DNA of 64,000 bases from Enhydrobacter aerosaccus (lineage in GTDB: Bacteria > Pseudomonadota > Alphaproteobacteria > Reyranellales > Reyranellaceae): positions 185,378-249,377 of the forward strand of contig NZ_FUWJ01000008.1 in the NCBI RefSeq assembly GCF_900167455.1, read 5' to 3'. This document shows positions 16,741 to 26,334 of this stretch, piece by piece. Positions within the stretch are counted from its first letter, which is position 1; every line of letters begins with the position of its first letter. Below the pieces are notes generated by a model. It searched no databases, had not been told where the DNA came from, and saw only the letters and a program-made list of their open reading frames with translations. The translations under genes were made by a program, and so were the position numbers.

Positions 16741-17378
16741 AAACAGACGATCTGGTCAATATGCTGAGCACCAATGTCGAAGTCGTCGATCAACGGCTGG
16801 TATCTCGTACCATCGCCGGAGCCATCGCGGTGGGCGCGGTGGTCGCTCTTGGCGCCTCACTGGTCATGCTTGGCGGCCGGACCGACGTTTGGACCGCTGA
16901 GGCACTTGGCTTCATGATCGCCAAGCTCGCTTTCGCAGTGGCGGTCGCGGCGCTTGCCTTTTTCTATTTGACCAGATTTGCGCGACCAGCCGGCAGCCGG
17001 CGTGGGTCGATAGCGCTGGTGGCGTTGCCGTTCGTCGGCATTGTCGGGCTGGCCGCGATCAGCTTGGCTAATGCGCCCGCGGGGCATTGGCAAGTGATGT
17101 TCATGGGGAACGAATGGCTCGAATGCCTGCTGTCCATACCGATAATCGCCATTGTTCCCTTCGCCCTCGTGGTCTGGGCGGTTCGACAAGCCGCGCCGAC
17201 GGATCTAAGACGAGCTGGCGCACTTGCCGGCCTCATCGCAGGGGGGCTGAGCGCCGCTGGTTACGCCTTGCATTGCACCGCCGATTCGTTGCCGTTCGTC
17301 GCCATCTGGTACAGCGGCACGATCATGTTGTGCACACTCGCTGGCGCCGTCCTCGGCCCCCGGCTGCTGCGCTGGTAG
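16737..17378 (+). CDS. NrsF (DUF1109)-type membrane anti-sigma factor
   Basis: 213 residues with about six transmembrane segments and the DUF1109 layout (VDQRLVSRTIAGAIAVGAVV at the N-terminus, LRRAGALAGLIAGGLSAAGYALHCTADS in the C-terminal half). Cysteines (EWLECLLS, ALHCTAD, IMLCTLAG) lie in or near membrane segments; in NrsF homologues conserved Cys pairs are needed for metal sensing. It should hold the upstream ECF factor inactive until an envelope metal or oxidant signal. It is translationally coupled to the sigma gene. Confidence 0.88.
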   Translation: MKTDDLVNMLSTNVEVVDQRLVSRTIAGAIAVGAVVALGASLVMLGGRTDVWTAEALGFMIAKLAFAVAVAALAFFYLTRFARPAGSRRGSIALVALPFVGIVGLAAISLANAPAGHWQVMFMGNEWLECLLSIPIIAIVPFALVVWAVRQAAPTDLRRAGALAGLIAGGLSAAGYALHCTADSLPFVAIWYSGTIMLCTLAGAVLGPRLLRW

Positions 17379-17472
17379 TGGCAAACGCCGTTCAGAAGTG
17401 GCAAAGCACTCCTACATCGATGGGACCGCCTGCGCGTCGGGCCACAGGCCTACGATTGGAAAGACACAAGAA

Positions 17473-17944
17473 CTAGCGATGGCGCAACAATCGCTTGTGC
17501 CGTGAGCGAACCACCGCACAAGCAATACTTGGGACAATAAGCCATCGAGTAAACGGAGAAACTCCCGTGCCGAGAAGGGGTAGGGTCGGCATCAAGTTGG
17601 AATATTGCCAAGTCTTCCGGACTATCGTGTTCATCCATTCACTGTAGACGGACGGCGTAGCCAACCGCAATGATGATTGTCGCCATCATAACAACGGTGA
17701 ACCTTTCGGAAGGCCACGATCGATGTCCGACAACCAGCAGCGCGATCAGAAGTGATAGGCTTGCGATCATCAATAAGCCGATCGTGCAATGGAAGACCGC
17801 GATCGCAATTTCTCCCCAGGAACCCGTACTCCAAATAGTATAGAGGGGAAGTTGCAGCGTCTCCCAAACCAAATGGAGAATGCCCGACGTGGCAACGTAA
17901 AGCCGGACTGAGCTAAGCCAGTGACCCTGCGGGACTGAGGTCAT
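17473..17944 (-). pseudogene. Frameshifted membrane protein gene (4-bp tandem duplication)
   Basis: The first part (ATG at 17944, segments such as LHLVWETLQLPLYTIW and AVFHCTIGLLMIASLSLL) ends early at 17639. The rest continues in another frame as YSEWMNTIVRKTWQYSNLMP and LLGTGVSPFTRWLIVP to 17473. At the junction the coding strand reads CGTCCGTC (17647-17654); removing one CGTC joins the two frames cleanly into GYAVYSEWMNT. I know this as a common uncharacterised polytopic membrane protein family of about 160 residues. It is either a recent pseudogene or a sequence error. Confidence 0.75.
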
Positions 17945-18070
17945 CACGCCTTAGCAGTCCTCCTGGCTAGATGTCCCGCCGAGGCCCGATGGGCCCATTG
18001 CATCCTCTACTGCCATGCCGTGTCTAGACGTTGCTGCATGTGCTTGCCGTGCAGATGAGGTCGTTTCTGT

Positions 18071-18221
18071 GTTACCGTGATGGCTCCGTCAACGCGGTCG
18101 GCCTCGAACTCGAGCTTGTCGCCAGCCTATACCTTGCCGAGCATCGCCGGATCGGCGACACGAAACACCATCGTCATGCTGTCCATGTCGAGCTTCTTGA
18201 TGGGGCGTGCTTGAGGGTGAC
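18071..18221 (-). pseudogene. Broken cusF copy
   Basis: The minus strand reads VTLKH, then after a one-base loss PIKKLDMDSMTMVFRVADPAML, then GKV and a TAG stop (18127-18129), then GDKLEFEADRVDGAITV in the same frame. The intact CusF at 3876-4166 has HGPIKNLDMDAMTMVFRVADPAML and IEFEADRVNGAITV at the same places. So this is a degenerate duplicate with a frameshift and a nonsense codon. Its signal peptide is gone. Confidence 0.85.
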
Positions 18222-18301
18222 AAGGTGCGCGCGAGCGACGTCGCGACACGCCGTCAGTCAGAGCTGAGTTGAGGGTTGGCCGTGGTTGGCGGTGTCCTCG
18301 C

Positions 18302-18777
18302 TCAAGGCTTGTGAGCGGGCGCGGCGGCGGCCATAGCCGCAACCACTATCTCGACATCGATACTGCCGGCCTTCTCGAACACCAAGGTGACTGGGATCTT
18401 CGCATCCTTGGCGAATGGCGCCTTGAGGCCTATGAACGTGATGTGAAAGCCGCCTGGCTTCAGCTCGACGGTGGCGCCGGGCGGGATGTCCAGGCCCATG
18501 TCGAGTTCGCGATGCGCATAACGTTGCGGTCCATTTTCATCTCGTGATTCTCGACTTTGTCAGCTGCCGGGCTCTTGGCGCTGATCAGTCGGTGCGGCGA
18601 GGTGCTCTTGCTGGTAATCACGAGAAAGCCGCCGCCAGTCTGCGCGGTGGACGACGTGGCACACGCCCAGGGCTCGACGATGTCGAGCGCTCCGAGCTTG
18701 TATTCATGGGAGGCTGCAGAGAGAGCCGGGACGGCGAGCGCAAGGGCGACGGTCAGGGCCAGGCAGAGGCGGATCAT
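18302..18777 (-). pseudogene. Frameshifted PCuAC-type copper chaperone (DUF461)
   Basis: From ATG 18777 the first frame gives a signal peptide (IRLCLALTVALALAVPALSA) and the PCuAC start (LGALDIVEPWA, TGGGFLVITSKS, ADKVENHEMKMD). A one-base loss near 18512 shifts the frame; the rest (GLDIPPGATVELKPGG, FHITFIGLKAPF, KIPVTLVFEKAG) continues to 18302. The combined product has the His and Met residues of the H(M)x10Mx21HxM copper motif, so the ancestor bound periplasmic copper for oxidase assembly. It is now broken unless the base is a sequencing error. Confidence 0.85.
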
Positions 18778-18927
18778 GGCGACAACACCTTCAGGGACGT
18801 GATTTGGCTTGGGCACGAGTCACGCCGACGGCTGAGCCGTCGGCATCAAACACCGAGTTGGGCTGGCCCTTGACGAGCGAGAGCTTAGGATCAGCGATGC
18901 GGCGTCATTCCTCGCGACGATTCGTCC

Positions 18928-18958
18928 TTGAACCTCTAGTGACTATAGAGAGTACACG
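18928..18958 (+). promoter_or_regulatory. MerR-type promoter upstream of dsbB
   Basis: TTGAAC, a 19-base spacer (CTCTAGTGACTATAGAGAG) and TACACG. The long spacer with a central imperfect palindrome (CTCTAGT/ACTATAGAG) is the hallmark of promoters twisted open by MerR activators. The dsbB start is about 80 bases downstream. Confidence 0.6.
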
Positions 18959-19039
18959 TGGCCCGCGGAGAAGACGGACAGGAGGCCAGCATATCTGCGG
19001 GATGTTGTTACGTGACAATGAAACCAGGGTGATGATGAC

Positions 19040-19468
19040 ATGCGGCCTGTCAGGCTACAGGCTAACGCTCTCTACGCCGCGTGGTTGATCGCGCTTGCGT
19101 CTACCCTGGGTGCGCTGTTCGTCGGCGAGGTCATGGGCCGGGCCCCGTGCGTGCTCTGCTGGTACCAGCGGATCGCCATGTTCCCCTTGGCGCTCATTCT
19201 CGGCGTTGCCTGCTACCGCTCGGAAACCTCCATTCGCCACTACGTGCTGCCGATCGCGGTTGCTGGCTGCCTGATCGCGCTGTGGCATAGCCTCCTGTTT
19301 GCCGGCGTCATCGCTGAGAGCGTGCAGCCGTGCACGCGCAACGGGCCGTCATGCGCCGGCGAGGAACAGACCCTGTTCGGATTCCTGCCGTTGCCGTTCC
19401 TGTCGCTGGCGGCCTTCGCGGCGATCATCCTATCGCTGACCGTTCCCTTCAGAAAGGACCACACATGA
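19040..19468 (+). CDS. dsbB: DsbB-family disulfide-bond oxidase
   Basis: 142 residues with four transmembrane segments. The first periplasmic Cys pair is CVLC (APCVLCWYQRI), the family signature that exchanges electrons with quinone; the second pair is in VQPCTRNGPSCAGEE. It reoxidises its thioredoxin-like partner, here the DsbA-like product of the next gene, whose ATG overlaps this stop. Short DsbB/BdbC proteins of this size are usual. A MerR-type promoter upstream hints at metal induction. Confidence 0.9.
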   Translation: MRPVRLQANALYAAWLIALASTLGALFVGEVMGRAPCVLCWYQRIAMFPLALILGVACYRSETSIRHYVLPIAVAGCLIALWHSLLFAGVIAESVQPCTRNGPSCAGEEQTLFGFLPLPFLSLAAFAAIILSLTVPFRKDHT

Positions 19469-20109
19469 ACCGTCGAGGCGCTATCGTGGCGACCGCCATT
19501 GTTGCTGCCGGTATTTTTGCAGGCGGTACGCTCCTTTGGCGTCCGGCCCGCGAGAAGTCGGTCGCGACACCGGCCGCGTCAACCGGCGCGCCTTTCATAC
19601 GTGCCCATGCGCCCGTACTCGGCCCGAACACTGCGCCGGTCACGATCATCGAATTCTTCGATCCCGCGTGCGAGGCCTGCCGCGCCTTCTACCCGGTGGT
19701 CAAGAGGATCATGACGTCGTTTCCAAGCAAGGTGCGCCTCGTGCTGCGCTATGCTGCTTTTCACCCGACGTCGGCAGAGGCGATTCGCATCCTCGAAGCG
19801 GCCCGCCGGCAGGGAAAGTTCGAGGCAGTCCTTGAACGTCTCCTCGAAACCCAGGGGCAATGGGCGCCGCATGGACGCCCGGCGGACAGCGCTTGGACGG
19901 TCGTTGAAGGCCTGGGGCTCGACCTGGCGCAGGCCAAGCAGGATGCGGTGAAGCCAGAGGTCACCGCCCTGCTGGCCCAGGATGCCGAAGACGTGAAAGC
20001 AGCCGGCGTCCGCGCAACCCCGACGTTCTTCGTGAATGGAAAGCCGCTTCAACGGTTTGGCGCGCAGGAACTCCATGACTTGGTCAAATCGGAAGTAAAG
20101 GCGCCGTGA
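19465..20109 (+). CDS. DsbA-family thiol:disulfide oxidoreductase
   Basis: 215 residues from ATG 19465 (overlapping the dsbB stop; AAAGGA upstream). It has an N-terminal signal anchor (IVATAIVAAGIFAGG) and a thioredoxin fold with the DsbA helical insert. The active site is CEAC (FFDPACEACRAFYP, residues about 71-74) and the cis-Pro loop is GVRATPTFFVNG. It introduces disulfides into exported proteins and is recycled by DsbB. The following tiny gene overlaps by GTGA. Confidence 0.92.
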   Translation: MNRRGAIVATAIVAAGIFAGGTLLWRPAREKSVATPAASTGAPFIRAHAPVLGPNTAPVTIIEFFDPACEACRAFYPVVKRIMTSFPSKVRLVLRYAAFHPTSAEAIRILEAARRQGKFEAVLERLLETQGQWAPHGRPADSAWTVVEGLGLDLAQAKQDAVKPEVTALLAQDAEDVKAAGVRATPTFFVNGKPLQRFGAQELHDLVKSEVKAP

Positions 20110-20279
20110 GGAGCAGCCAGGTCATACTGTGGAGAGCAGCAGCGGCGGCCGCAGCCCTTGCGATTTATCTCGGGCTCAGCGCGTGGCTCCGTTTCGACCA
20201 AAGCCGGATGGATGCGAAGTTGGGCCGCGCTGGGCATATCGACCCCTTCAACGTTGGTGTCCAAGCACCATCGCCGTGA
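20106..20279 (+). CDS. 57-residue membrane protein coupled to dsbA
   Basis: GTG start overlapping the dsbA stop (GTGA) and ending in a TGA that overlaps the next GTG. The product has one hydrophobic segment (ILWRAAAAAAALAIYLGLSAW) followed by a polar tail (DPFNVGVQAPSP). Two overlaps of the same kind in a row argue that it is translated. No family recognised. Confidence 0.55.
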   Translation: MRSSQVILWRAAAAAAALAIYLGLSAWLRFDQSRMDAKLGRAGHIDPFNVGVQAPSP

Positions 20280-20447
20280 CGACCCGTCTCCAACTTATCG
20301 CTCTGATCGCGTTGATCGTGCTCGGAGGAATCGTCGTGTACTTTGCCTGGAGCTCGCCTGTCGCACACTTGGAGGACGTGAGTGATAGCGTCGTGAAACG
20401 AGGTAAGCGCACGATGATCGCCAAGCTTCTGATCAAACGCGACCAGT

Positions 20448-20461
<14 letters not shown>
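20276..20461 (+). CDS. 61-residue membrane protein at end of dsb operon
   Basis: It starts at the GTG overlapping the previous stop. One transmembrane segment (LIALIALIVLGGIVVYFAW) is followed by a basic cytoplasmic or periplasmic tail (VVKRGKRTMIAKLLIKRDQF). The overlap series dsbB-dsbA-orf-orf points to one transcript. Function unknown; a helper of the disulfide system is only a guess from position. Confidence 0.5.
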
Positions 20462-21385
<924 letters not shown>

Positions 21386-21390
<5 letters not shown>

Positions 21391-21740
21391 ACGGATAGGC
21401 CGGCCAGCAGCACTACGCCGCCCAGCGGCAGCGCGGACTTGGTGATCCAGCGCGTCAGCAGGCCGAGTGGCGCGCATGCACGCTCCATCGTGTCGAAGGT
21501 GTTCAGTGCGAGTTCGCCGCCATGGACGACATCATGCAAAACGAACCAGGACCAGCAAGCGGCCGGACAGCTCGATACAGGCGTCATGCGCAATGGCAGG
21601 CGAACACGGAGGATGTCGATCCGCACATGCGCATGGCGCAGGTAGCCAAACCGAGGCCGAGCATCACCAAAACGAACTACCGGCCGATTATGTCGTAGAT
21701 CGAGACAGCGATCAGCGGAGTAACGGTAAACCACCGACAT
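21386..21740 (-). pseudogene. Fragment of a TRAP-transporter small permease (DctQ-like)
   Basis: The minus-strand frame contains HVRIDILRVRLPLRM and TRWITKSALPLGGVVLLAG, matching the positions HVRIDILAGRLGERG and PAWIIKGFIPVGFFLLALQG of the intact DctQ at 40961-41515. The middle segment is short and the N-terminal transmembrane part is scrambled; the C-terminal end runs straight into antisense lnt. It marks a recombination junction near 21388. Confidence 0.55.
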
Positions 21741-21895
21741 GAACGCTCCCACACCCCCCTGATCACTTGGTGGCTTTGCCGCCTTTCAGCCATCACTTGC
21801 GTTTGCTGCGCTCCGCTCCGACACGCGTCGTAAAATCGCAGGCCCGTGATGGGATGCGGCTTGCAGTCGGGAAATAAATCCCCACACTCTGGCAC

Positions 21896-22258
21896 ATGAC
21901 TCGCTCTTGGCTTCGACAGACACTGACCTCGATTCTGGGGCTGGTGTTTGCCGCGAGCATGAGTATTTTGGCGGTCGAGGCGACGGAGATGGCGGCCAGG
22001 ATGACCGGGGCGTCGGGCATGGGCGTCGCCGCCGAGTACGGCAAATGCCTGGACTGCGATCACGGCAGCCGCGACGCGAAAGCAATGGACTGCAGCCTCG
22101 CTGTTTGTGGAGGTTCAAGCGTTGCGACGCTGGCATCGGCGCCTGTCGTCAGCGTCCGAATCGACGGGCTTGGCTTGCCTATGCCGGTCCAGCCGTCGCT
22201 CGTCGGGTGGGCGCATGCGCCTGATCCTTACCCTCCTAAATCTACAAATCTCGGCTAA
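21896..22258 (+). CDS. Small exported Cys-containing protein, relative of 14412-14759
   Basis: 120 residues: signal peptide (SILGLVFAASMSILAVEA), a Cys-containing middle (GKCLDCDHGSRDAKAMDCSL, AVCGG) and an end HAPDPYPPKS like the protein upstream of cusB. No strong ribosome site. The gene lies about 140 bases before the second multicopper oxidase. A periplasmic metal-binding role is inferred from Cys content and company only. Confidence 0.6.
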   Translation: MTRSWLRQTLTSILGLVFAASMSILAVEATEMAARMTGASGMGVAAEYGKCLDCDHGSRDAKAMDCSLAVCGGSSVATLASAPVVSVRIDGLGLPMPVQPSLVGWAHAPDPYPPKSTNLG

Positions 22259-22396
22259 CGCGAGCCTGATCGCCGCCTGCGGCTGACAGGCGGCGGTGCA
22301 CGCACGTCCACGGTGGCGGCTATCCAAACTGGTGCAGATTGGCCGTCATCGGGCGACGCGCACCGCCACCCATCGTAATTGCGGAGGGATAGAGTT

Positions 22397-23827
22397 GTGG
22401 GTGCCGATCATATCGGATTGTTGACGCGGCGGGCGATGCTCTCGGCGAGCGCCGGGGCTGCCTTGCTGGGCTTCGTTCGCCCGAGCCTGTCGCAGGCAAG
22501 TCAAAGCCATCGGATTGCGGTCGCCCGTGGACAGGCGCCGCTGACCGGCCCGCGACGGCCAGCGACCGATGTATGGGCGTACGACGGCGTCGTACCCGGC
22601 CCCACCCTGCGCGTTCGCCAGGGAGAGCCGGTCTCGATCGTCGTCGACAACGGGCTCGAGGAGGACACCACCGTTCACTGGCACGGCATCCGCCTGCCGA
22701 TCGGCATGGACGGCGTCCCCGGCATCTCCCAGGCGCCGATCCGCCCGGGCGAGAAATTCGTGTACGAGTTCACGCCGCCCGATGCCGGCACATTCTGGTA
22801 TCACCCCCATGCCAACACGCTTGAGCAGCTCGGTCGGGGATTGGCCGGTGCGCTGATCGTCGAGGAGCGTTCGCCGGTGCCGGTGGACCGCGAACTGGTC
22901 TGGACGATCATGGACTGGCGGCTGAGGCCTGACGGGCAGATTGCCCGCGGCTTCGGCAACATGATGGAAGCGGCGATGTCCGGCCGCATCGGCAACACCG
23001 TCACCATCAACGGCGTGGTGCCCACGGTCGAGCCGGTCCGCGCCGGCGAACGCGTGCGTATCCGCCTCATCAATGCTGCGCTCGCCCGCATCATGGCGCT
23101 TCGCTTCGAGGGACATCACCCGGTCGTCGTGGCGATCGACGGACAACCCTGCGACCCGCATGTGCCGAAGCACGGCCGGTTGCTGCTTGGTCCCGCGATG
23201 CGCATCGACATCGTGCTCGACATGCAGGGTGAGCCCAGCCGGCGCTACGAGGTTATCGACGATTTCGACGAGGAGCTCAAATACTCGCTGGTCGAGCTCG
23301 CTTACGACGCGGCGCCGCCGATGCGAATGCACCCTTCCGAGGCGCCGCTCCGCCTGCCGCGCAATCCGCTGCCGACGCCAGATCTGAAAGCCGCCGAGCT
23401 GCGCGAACTCGTGCTGCAGGGTGGCATGATGGGCATGCGGGGGATGGGCGGCATGGCGAGGATGGGCCGCGCCGCGTGGGCAATCAACTCGACCTCCATG
23501 ACCGGCGACGGCCACGCTGGCATGCCGCCACTCGCGACGCTCGAGCTTGGCCGCAGCTATGTCTTGAGGCTGCGCAACGACACGGCGTGGTGGCATCCCA
23601 TGCACCTACATGGCCACAGCTTCCGCGTGCTGAGCCGCAATGGCGCGCCTGTTCCGCACAATCAATGGGCCGACACGGTCCTCGTCGCTCCCAAGGAGAC
23701 CGTCGACGTGGCGTTCGTGGCCGACAATCCCGGCGACTGGATGCTGCATTGCCATGTCACCGACCACCAGACAGCCGGCCTGATGGCCACTCTGCGGATC
23801 GAAGGCGCCGGTAGCGAGACGCGATGA
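22397..23827 (+). CDS. Multicopper oxidase (three-domain, Tat-exported)
   Basis: 476 residues from a GTG at 22397 with GGAGGG eight bases upstream. A Tat signal (LTRRAMLSASAGAALLGF) leads the protein. Copper motifs: VHWHGIRLPIGMDG, FWYHPHANTLEQLG, WWHPMHLHGHSFRVL and MLHCHVTDHQTAGLM with the type-1 Cys, His and downstream Met. A Met-rich loop (GGMMGMRGMGGMARMG, around residue 345) is where Cu(I) oxidases such as CueO bind substrate copper. It is only distantly related to the oxidase at 1948 and closer to the CueO/CumA style. Confidence 0.93.
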   Translation: MGADHIGLLTRRAMLSASAGAALLGFVRPSLSQASQSHRIAVARGQAPLTGPRRPATDVWAYDGVVPGPTLRVRQGEPVSIVVDNGLEEDTTVHWHGIRLPIGMDGVPGISQAPIRPGEKFVYEFTPPDAGTFWYHPHANTLEQLGRGLAGALIVEERSPVPVDRELVWTIMDWRLRPDGQIARGFGNMMEAAMSGRIGNTVTINGVVPTVEPVRAGERVRIRLINAALARIMALRFEGHHPVVVAIDGQPCDPHVPKHGRLLLGPAMRIDIVLDMQGEPSRRYEVIDDFDEELKYSLVELAYDAAPPMRMHPSEAPLRLPRNPLPTPDLKAAELRELVLQGGMMGMRGMGGMARMGRAAWAINSTSMTGDGHAGMPPLATLELGRSYVLRLRNDTAWWHPMHLHGHSFRVLSRNGAPVPHNQWADTVLVAPKETVDVAFVADNPGDWMLHCHVTDHQTAGLMATLRIEGAGSETR

Positions 23828-23856
23828 CAGCCAGTTGATGCAAAGGGAAACCTGCA

Positions 23857-24177
23857 ATGTTTCGTATTCTCTTTCCTGTCCTACTGATGATCACGGGCAC
23901 AGCCGCGGCACAGGCCAAGGAGGCCCTCGAGGCGACCCTGTACAAGAATCCGCAATGCACCTATTGCGAAGGCTATGCTGACTATGTGCGTGGCAACGGC
24001 TTCGACGTTACCGTCAAGCCGACCAACGACCTCGCCATCATCAGCCGCAAGGCCGGCGTCCCCGAGCAGTTGGAAGGCTGCCACTCGATGTTCATTGGCG
24101 GCTACGTGGTCGACGGTCATGTGCCTGTCAATATCGTGCGGCGGCTGCTATCGGAGCATCCTCCGATTGCCGGCTAG
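23857..24177 (+). CDS. DUF411 metal-binding protein, short C-terminus
   Basis: 106 residues with a signal peptide (FPVLLMITGTAAAQA) and the DUF411 core: LYKNPQCTYCEGYADYV (CxxC), AGVPEQLEGCHSMFIGGYVV and GHVPVNIVRRLLSE. DUF411 proteins occur with copper and silver resistance genes and may bind the metal. The usual end with Gly-Met-Pro repeats is missing; translation stops right after RRLLSEHPPIAG, so the protein is about 35-45 residues shorter than typical. A ribosome site (AAAGGGAAA) precedes the ATG 30 bases after the oxidase. Confidence 0.8.
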   Translation: MFRILFPVLLMITGTAAAQAKEALEATLYKNPQCTYCEGYADYVRGNGFDVTVKPTNDLAIISRKAGVPEQLEGCHSMFIGGYVVDGHVPVNIVRRLLSEHPPIAG

Positions 24178-24343
24178 TCGGCCCGCCGAATGGGACGCAC
24201 CGGACATGGTCGCCTTCTTCCGCAGGCGCATCGACCAGCAGTCGGGTGCGCGCATGCCTGCGGTAGACGGCCGTCGGGCCAACAGGGACTGAATGGGAGG
24301 TCACGACATCACGAGACCGTCACGGAGCAACTGGAGGGAAATC

Positions 24344-25006
24344 ATGCCACTTAGGATCAACGACGAAGCACCCAACTTCACGGCCGAAACGACGCACGGC
24401 CCGATCACCTTCCACGATTGGATCGGCGGTGGCTGGGCCATCCTGTTCTCGCATCCCAAGGACTTCACACCGGTGTGCACCACCGAGCTGGGTTACATGG
24501 CGGGCCTGCAGCAGGAGTTCGACAAGCGCAACTGCAAGATCGTCGGGCTCAGCGTCGATCCCATTGACGACCACAAGAAATGGGCGAAAGACATCGAGGA
24601 GACCCAGGGCCATGCCGTGACCTACCCGATGATCGGCGATCCTGAACTGAAGGTAGCCAAGTTGTATGACATGCTGCCTGCCGATGCCGGCGTGACGTCA
24701 CAGGGCCGCACGCCGGCCCAGAACGCGACCGTGCGCACGGTGTTCCTAATCGGCCCCGACAAGAAGATCAGGATGTCGCTGACCTACCCGATGAGCACCG
24801 GCCGCAACTTCGACGAGGTGCTGCGGGTGCTGGATTCGATCCAACTGACCGCGAAACACCAAGTGGCGACGCCGGTGAACTGGAAGCCGGGCGAAGACGT
24901 GATCATCGTCCCTACCGTCTCCGACGAGGACGCCAGGAAGAAGTTCCCTGGTGGGTGGAAGGCGCTCAAACCGTACCTGCGGATCGTACCGCAGCCGCGC
25001 GAGTAA
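24344..25006 (+). CDS. 1-Cys peroxiredoxin (Prx6 type)
   Basis: 220 residues from ATG 24344 (GGAGG six bases upstream; earlier in-frame ATG lacks one). The peroxidatic Cys lies in DFTPVCTTELGYMAG and the Prx6 C-terminal extension is present (NWKPGEDVIIVPTVSDEDA, FPGGWKALKPYLRIVPQP). It reduces peroxides in the cytoplasm with an external thiol donor. It sits among copper genes, where it would counter copper-driven peroxide damage. Family is clear, regulation unseen. Confidence 0.94.
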   Translation: MPLRINDEAPNFTAETTHGPITFHDWIGGGWAILFSHPKDFTPVCTTELGYMAGLQQEFDKRNCKIVGLSVDPIDDHKKWAKDIEETQGHAVTYPMIGDPELKVAKLYDMLPADAGVTSQGRTPAQNATVRTVFLIGPDKKIRMSLTYPMSTGRNFDEVLRVLDSIQLTAKHQVATPVNWKPGEDVIIVPTVSDEDARKKFPGGWKALKPYLRIVPQPRE

Positions 25007-25034
25007 TGGCGGCGAAGGGGGAAGGAGGTTGCCC

Positions 25035-25229
25035 ATGACCGAGTCGAGGTCCACCCTTCATTCAACAGCTGGCTGGTGGCGGTGGGCATCGCACCGCTCC
25101 TTCGTCACTGCCACCCTGGATGAGCGCGGTCCCCTACGTGCACCGCATGGGCCGACGGTCCCGTTCGACGTGCGCGCCGCCGACATCACGAAGCAGCGGG
25201 GTCGACGATCCGCTGACTGCGACGCGTAA
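25035..25229 (+). CDS. Possible 64-residue protein, unsupported by homology
   Basis: An ATG with a strong AAGGAGG six bases upstream opens a 64-codon frame (MTESRSTLHSTAGWW to ADCDA). Composition is Arg-rich and gives no recognisable domain or signal. The ribosome site is the only support, so this may be a remnant whose start survived. Nothing else is seen between 25007 and 25341. Confidence 0.25.
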   Translation: MTESRSTLHSTAGWWRWASHRSFVTATLDERGPLRAPHGPTVPFDVRAADITKQRGRRSADCDA

Positions 25230-25341
25230 CATCCCGCCGTCACCTCGACCACGAGCGGCGTGAGCGATTCGCAAACCGCTCTCGTCGAGGCGACGATGGC
25301 GGGTGGACAACCGAAATCTCAACAGGAAAGGAGACTGACCG

Positions 25342-25599
25342 ATGCGTAGATCCACCTTTGCAGTGGGCGCGGCCGCCGTCGTGGCGGTGACACTCTCGAT
25401 ACCGTCGGCGCTTCAGGCGCACGACAACGCAACCCCGCGCGGCGCGGGAGGCTCGATGATGGGCCCGGGGAACATGATGGGGATGGGCCAGATGATGGAC
25501 CACTGCAACCGAATGATGCAAGGCGCCTCCCGCAGGCCCAATGAGCAATGGCGCGACGGCAGCCCGCCGGCAGGCGGCCAGACCGAAAAGAAGCAGTAG
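25342..25599 (+). CDS. Met-rich small periplasmic protein
   Basis: 85 residues: a signal peptide ending SALQA, then HDNATP and a Met/Gly-rich stretch (GGSMMGPGNMMGMGQMMDH) with one Cys (HCNRMM). Such Met clusters bind Cu(I). GGAAAGGAG precedes the ATG. It is upstream of the Sco-like gene in the same direction. Likely a copper-binding peptide; family assignment is by composition only. Confidence 0.65.
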   Translation: MRRSTFAVGAAAVVAVTLSIPSALQAHDNATPRGAGGSMMGPGNMMGMGQMMDHCNRMMQGASRRPNEQWRDGSPPAGGQTEKKQ

Positions 25600-25755
25600 T
25601 GCGGTATCGATCCGCTGCGCCATCCGGCGTGGCGGATCGTTTCCCACATGTCGGGAGTGAACGATACGCTCGATCGTCGGCTGGATCCTTGTCTTCGCAG
25701 CGGCGGGCTACCCTAACGACGCCGCGCACGCCATTCGCTCGAGGAGCTTCAGGCG

Positions 25756-26316
25756 ATGCTTTTCGAGAACGAAAAGTACTTCCAGCCCGTCGACAAGCCT
25801 GCGCCCGAGGTCATGCTGCGCAACGCGGACGGGAAGGTCTTCCGGCTCGCGGATTTCCGCAGCAGGGTTGTTGTCCTGCATTTCATCTATGCGGACTGCC
25901 CCGACGTCTGCCCGCTGCACGCCGACCAGATCACCGAGATGCAGGCGATGGTCAACCGCACTCCGATGAAGGGCATGGTCCAGTTCATCAGCATTTCGAC
26001 CGATCCTAAGCACGACACGCCTGAAATCCTGCGCGGCTACGGTCCGGCGCACGGATTGGACGACGCCAATTGGGTCTTGCTGACAATGACGCCAGATCAA
26101 CCGTCCGATCTGACCGGGAAACTCGTCGAGCGATATGGCCACAAATTGACTAGGGCCGAGAACGGGCAGCTGACGCATGGCGTCGTCGCCCATGTGATCG
26201 ACAAGGACGGGCGATGGCGGGTGAATTTCCACGGTTTGGAGTTCGCTTCCGTCAACCCTACGCTCTTCATCAACGCGCTGACCAACGAGATCCAGCGGCC
26301 CCATCACCGCAAGTAG
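25756..26316 (+). CDS. Sco1/SenC-family copper protein lacking a usable signal
   Basis: 186 residues of thioredoxin fold with the Sco copper site CPDVC (YADCPDVCPLHADQI) and the third ligand His in GVVAHVIDKDG. Sco proteins carry copper or electrons for cytochrome oxidase assembly and need to be exported. No signal precedes this start. Upstream, another frame reads SIVGWILVFAAAG...DAAHA (25670 on), a good signal peptide, which would join to HSLEELQAML if one base were restored near 25732; its start codon position (25664) is ATA. So the gene looks recently broken at its 5' end, or mis-sequenced. Confidence 0.75.
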   Translation: MLFENEKYFQPVDKPAPEVMLRNADGKVFRLADFRSRVVVLHFIYADCPDVCPLHADQITEMQAMVNRTPMKGMVQFISISTDPKHDTPEILRGYGPAHGLDDANWVLLTMTPDQPSDLTGKLVERYGHKLTRAENGQLTHGVVAHVIDKDGRWRVNFHGLEFASVNPTLFINALTNEIQRPHHRK

Positions 26317-26334
26317 AAAAGCCTGTGGGTCTGC

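Noticed and set aside
24178-24292. Continuation of the DUF411 protein after its stop in another frame
   Set aside because: The text after the stop (RPAEWDAPDMVAFFRRR) does not resemble the usual DUF411 end, so a simple frameshift is not supported.
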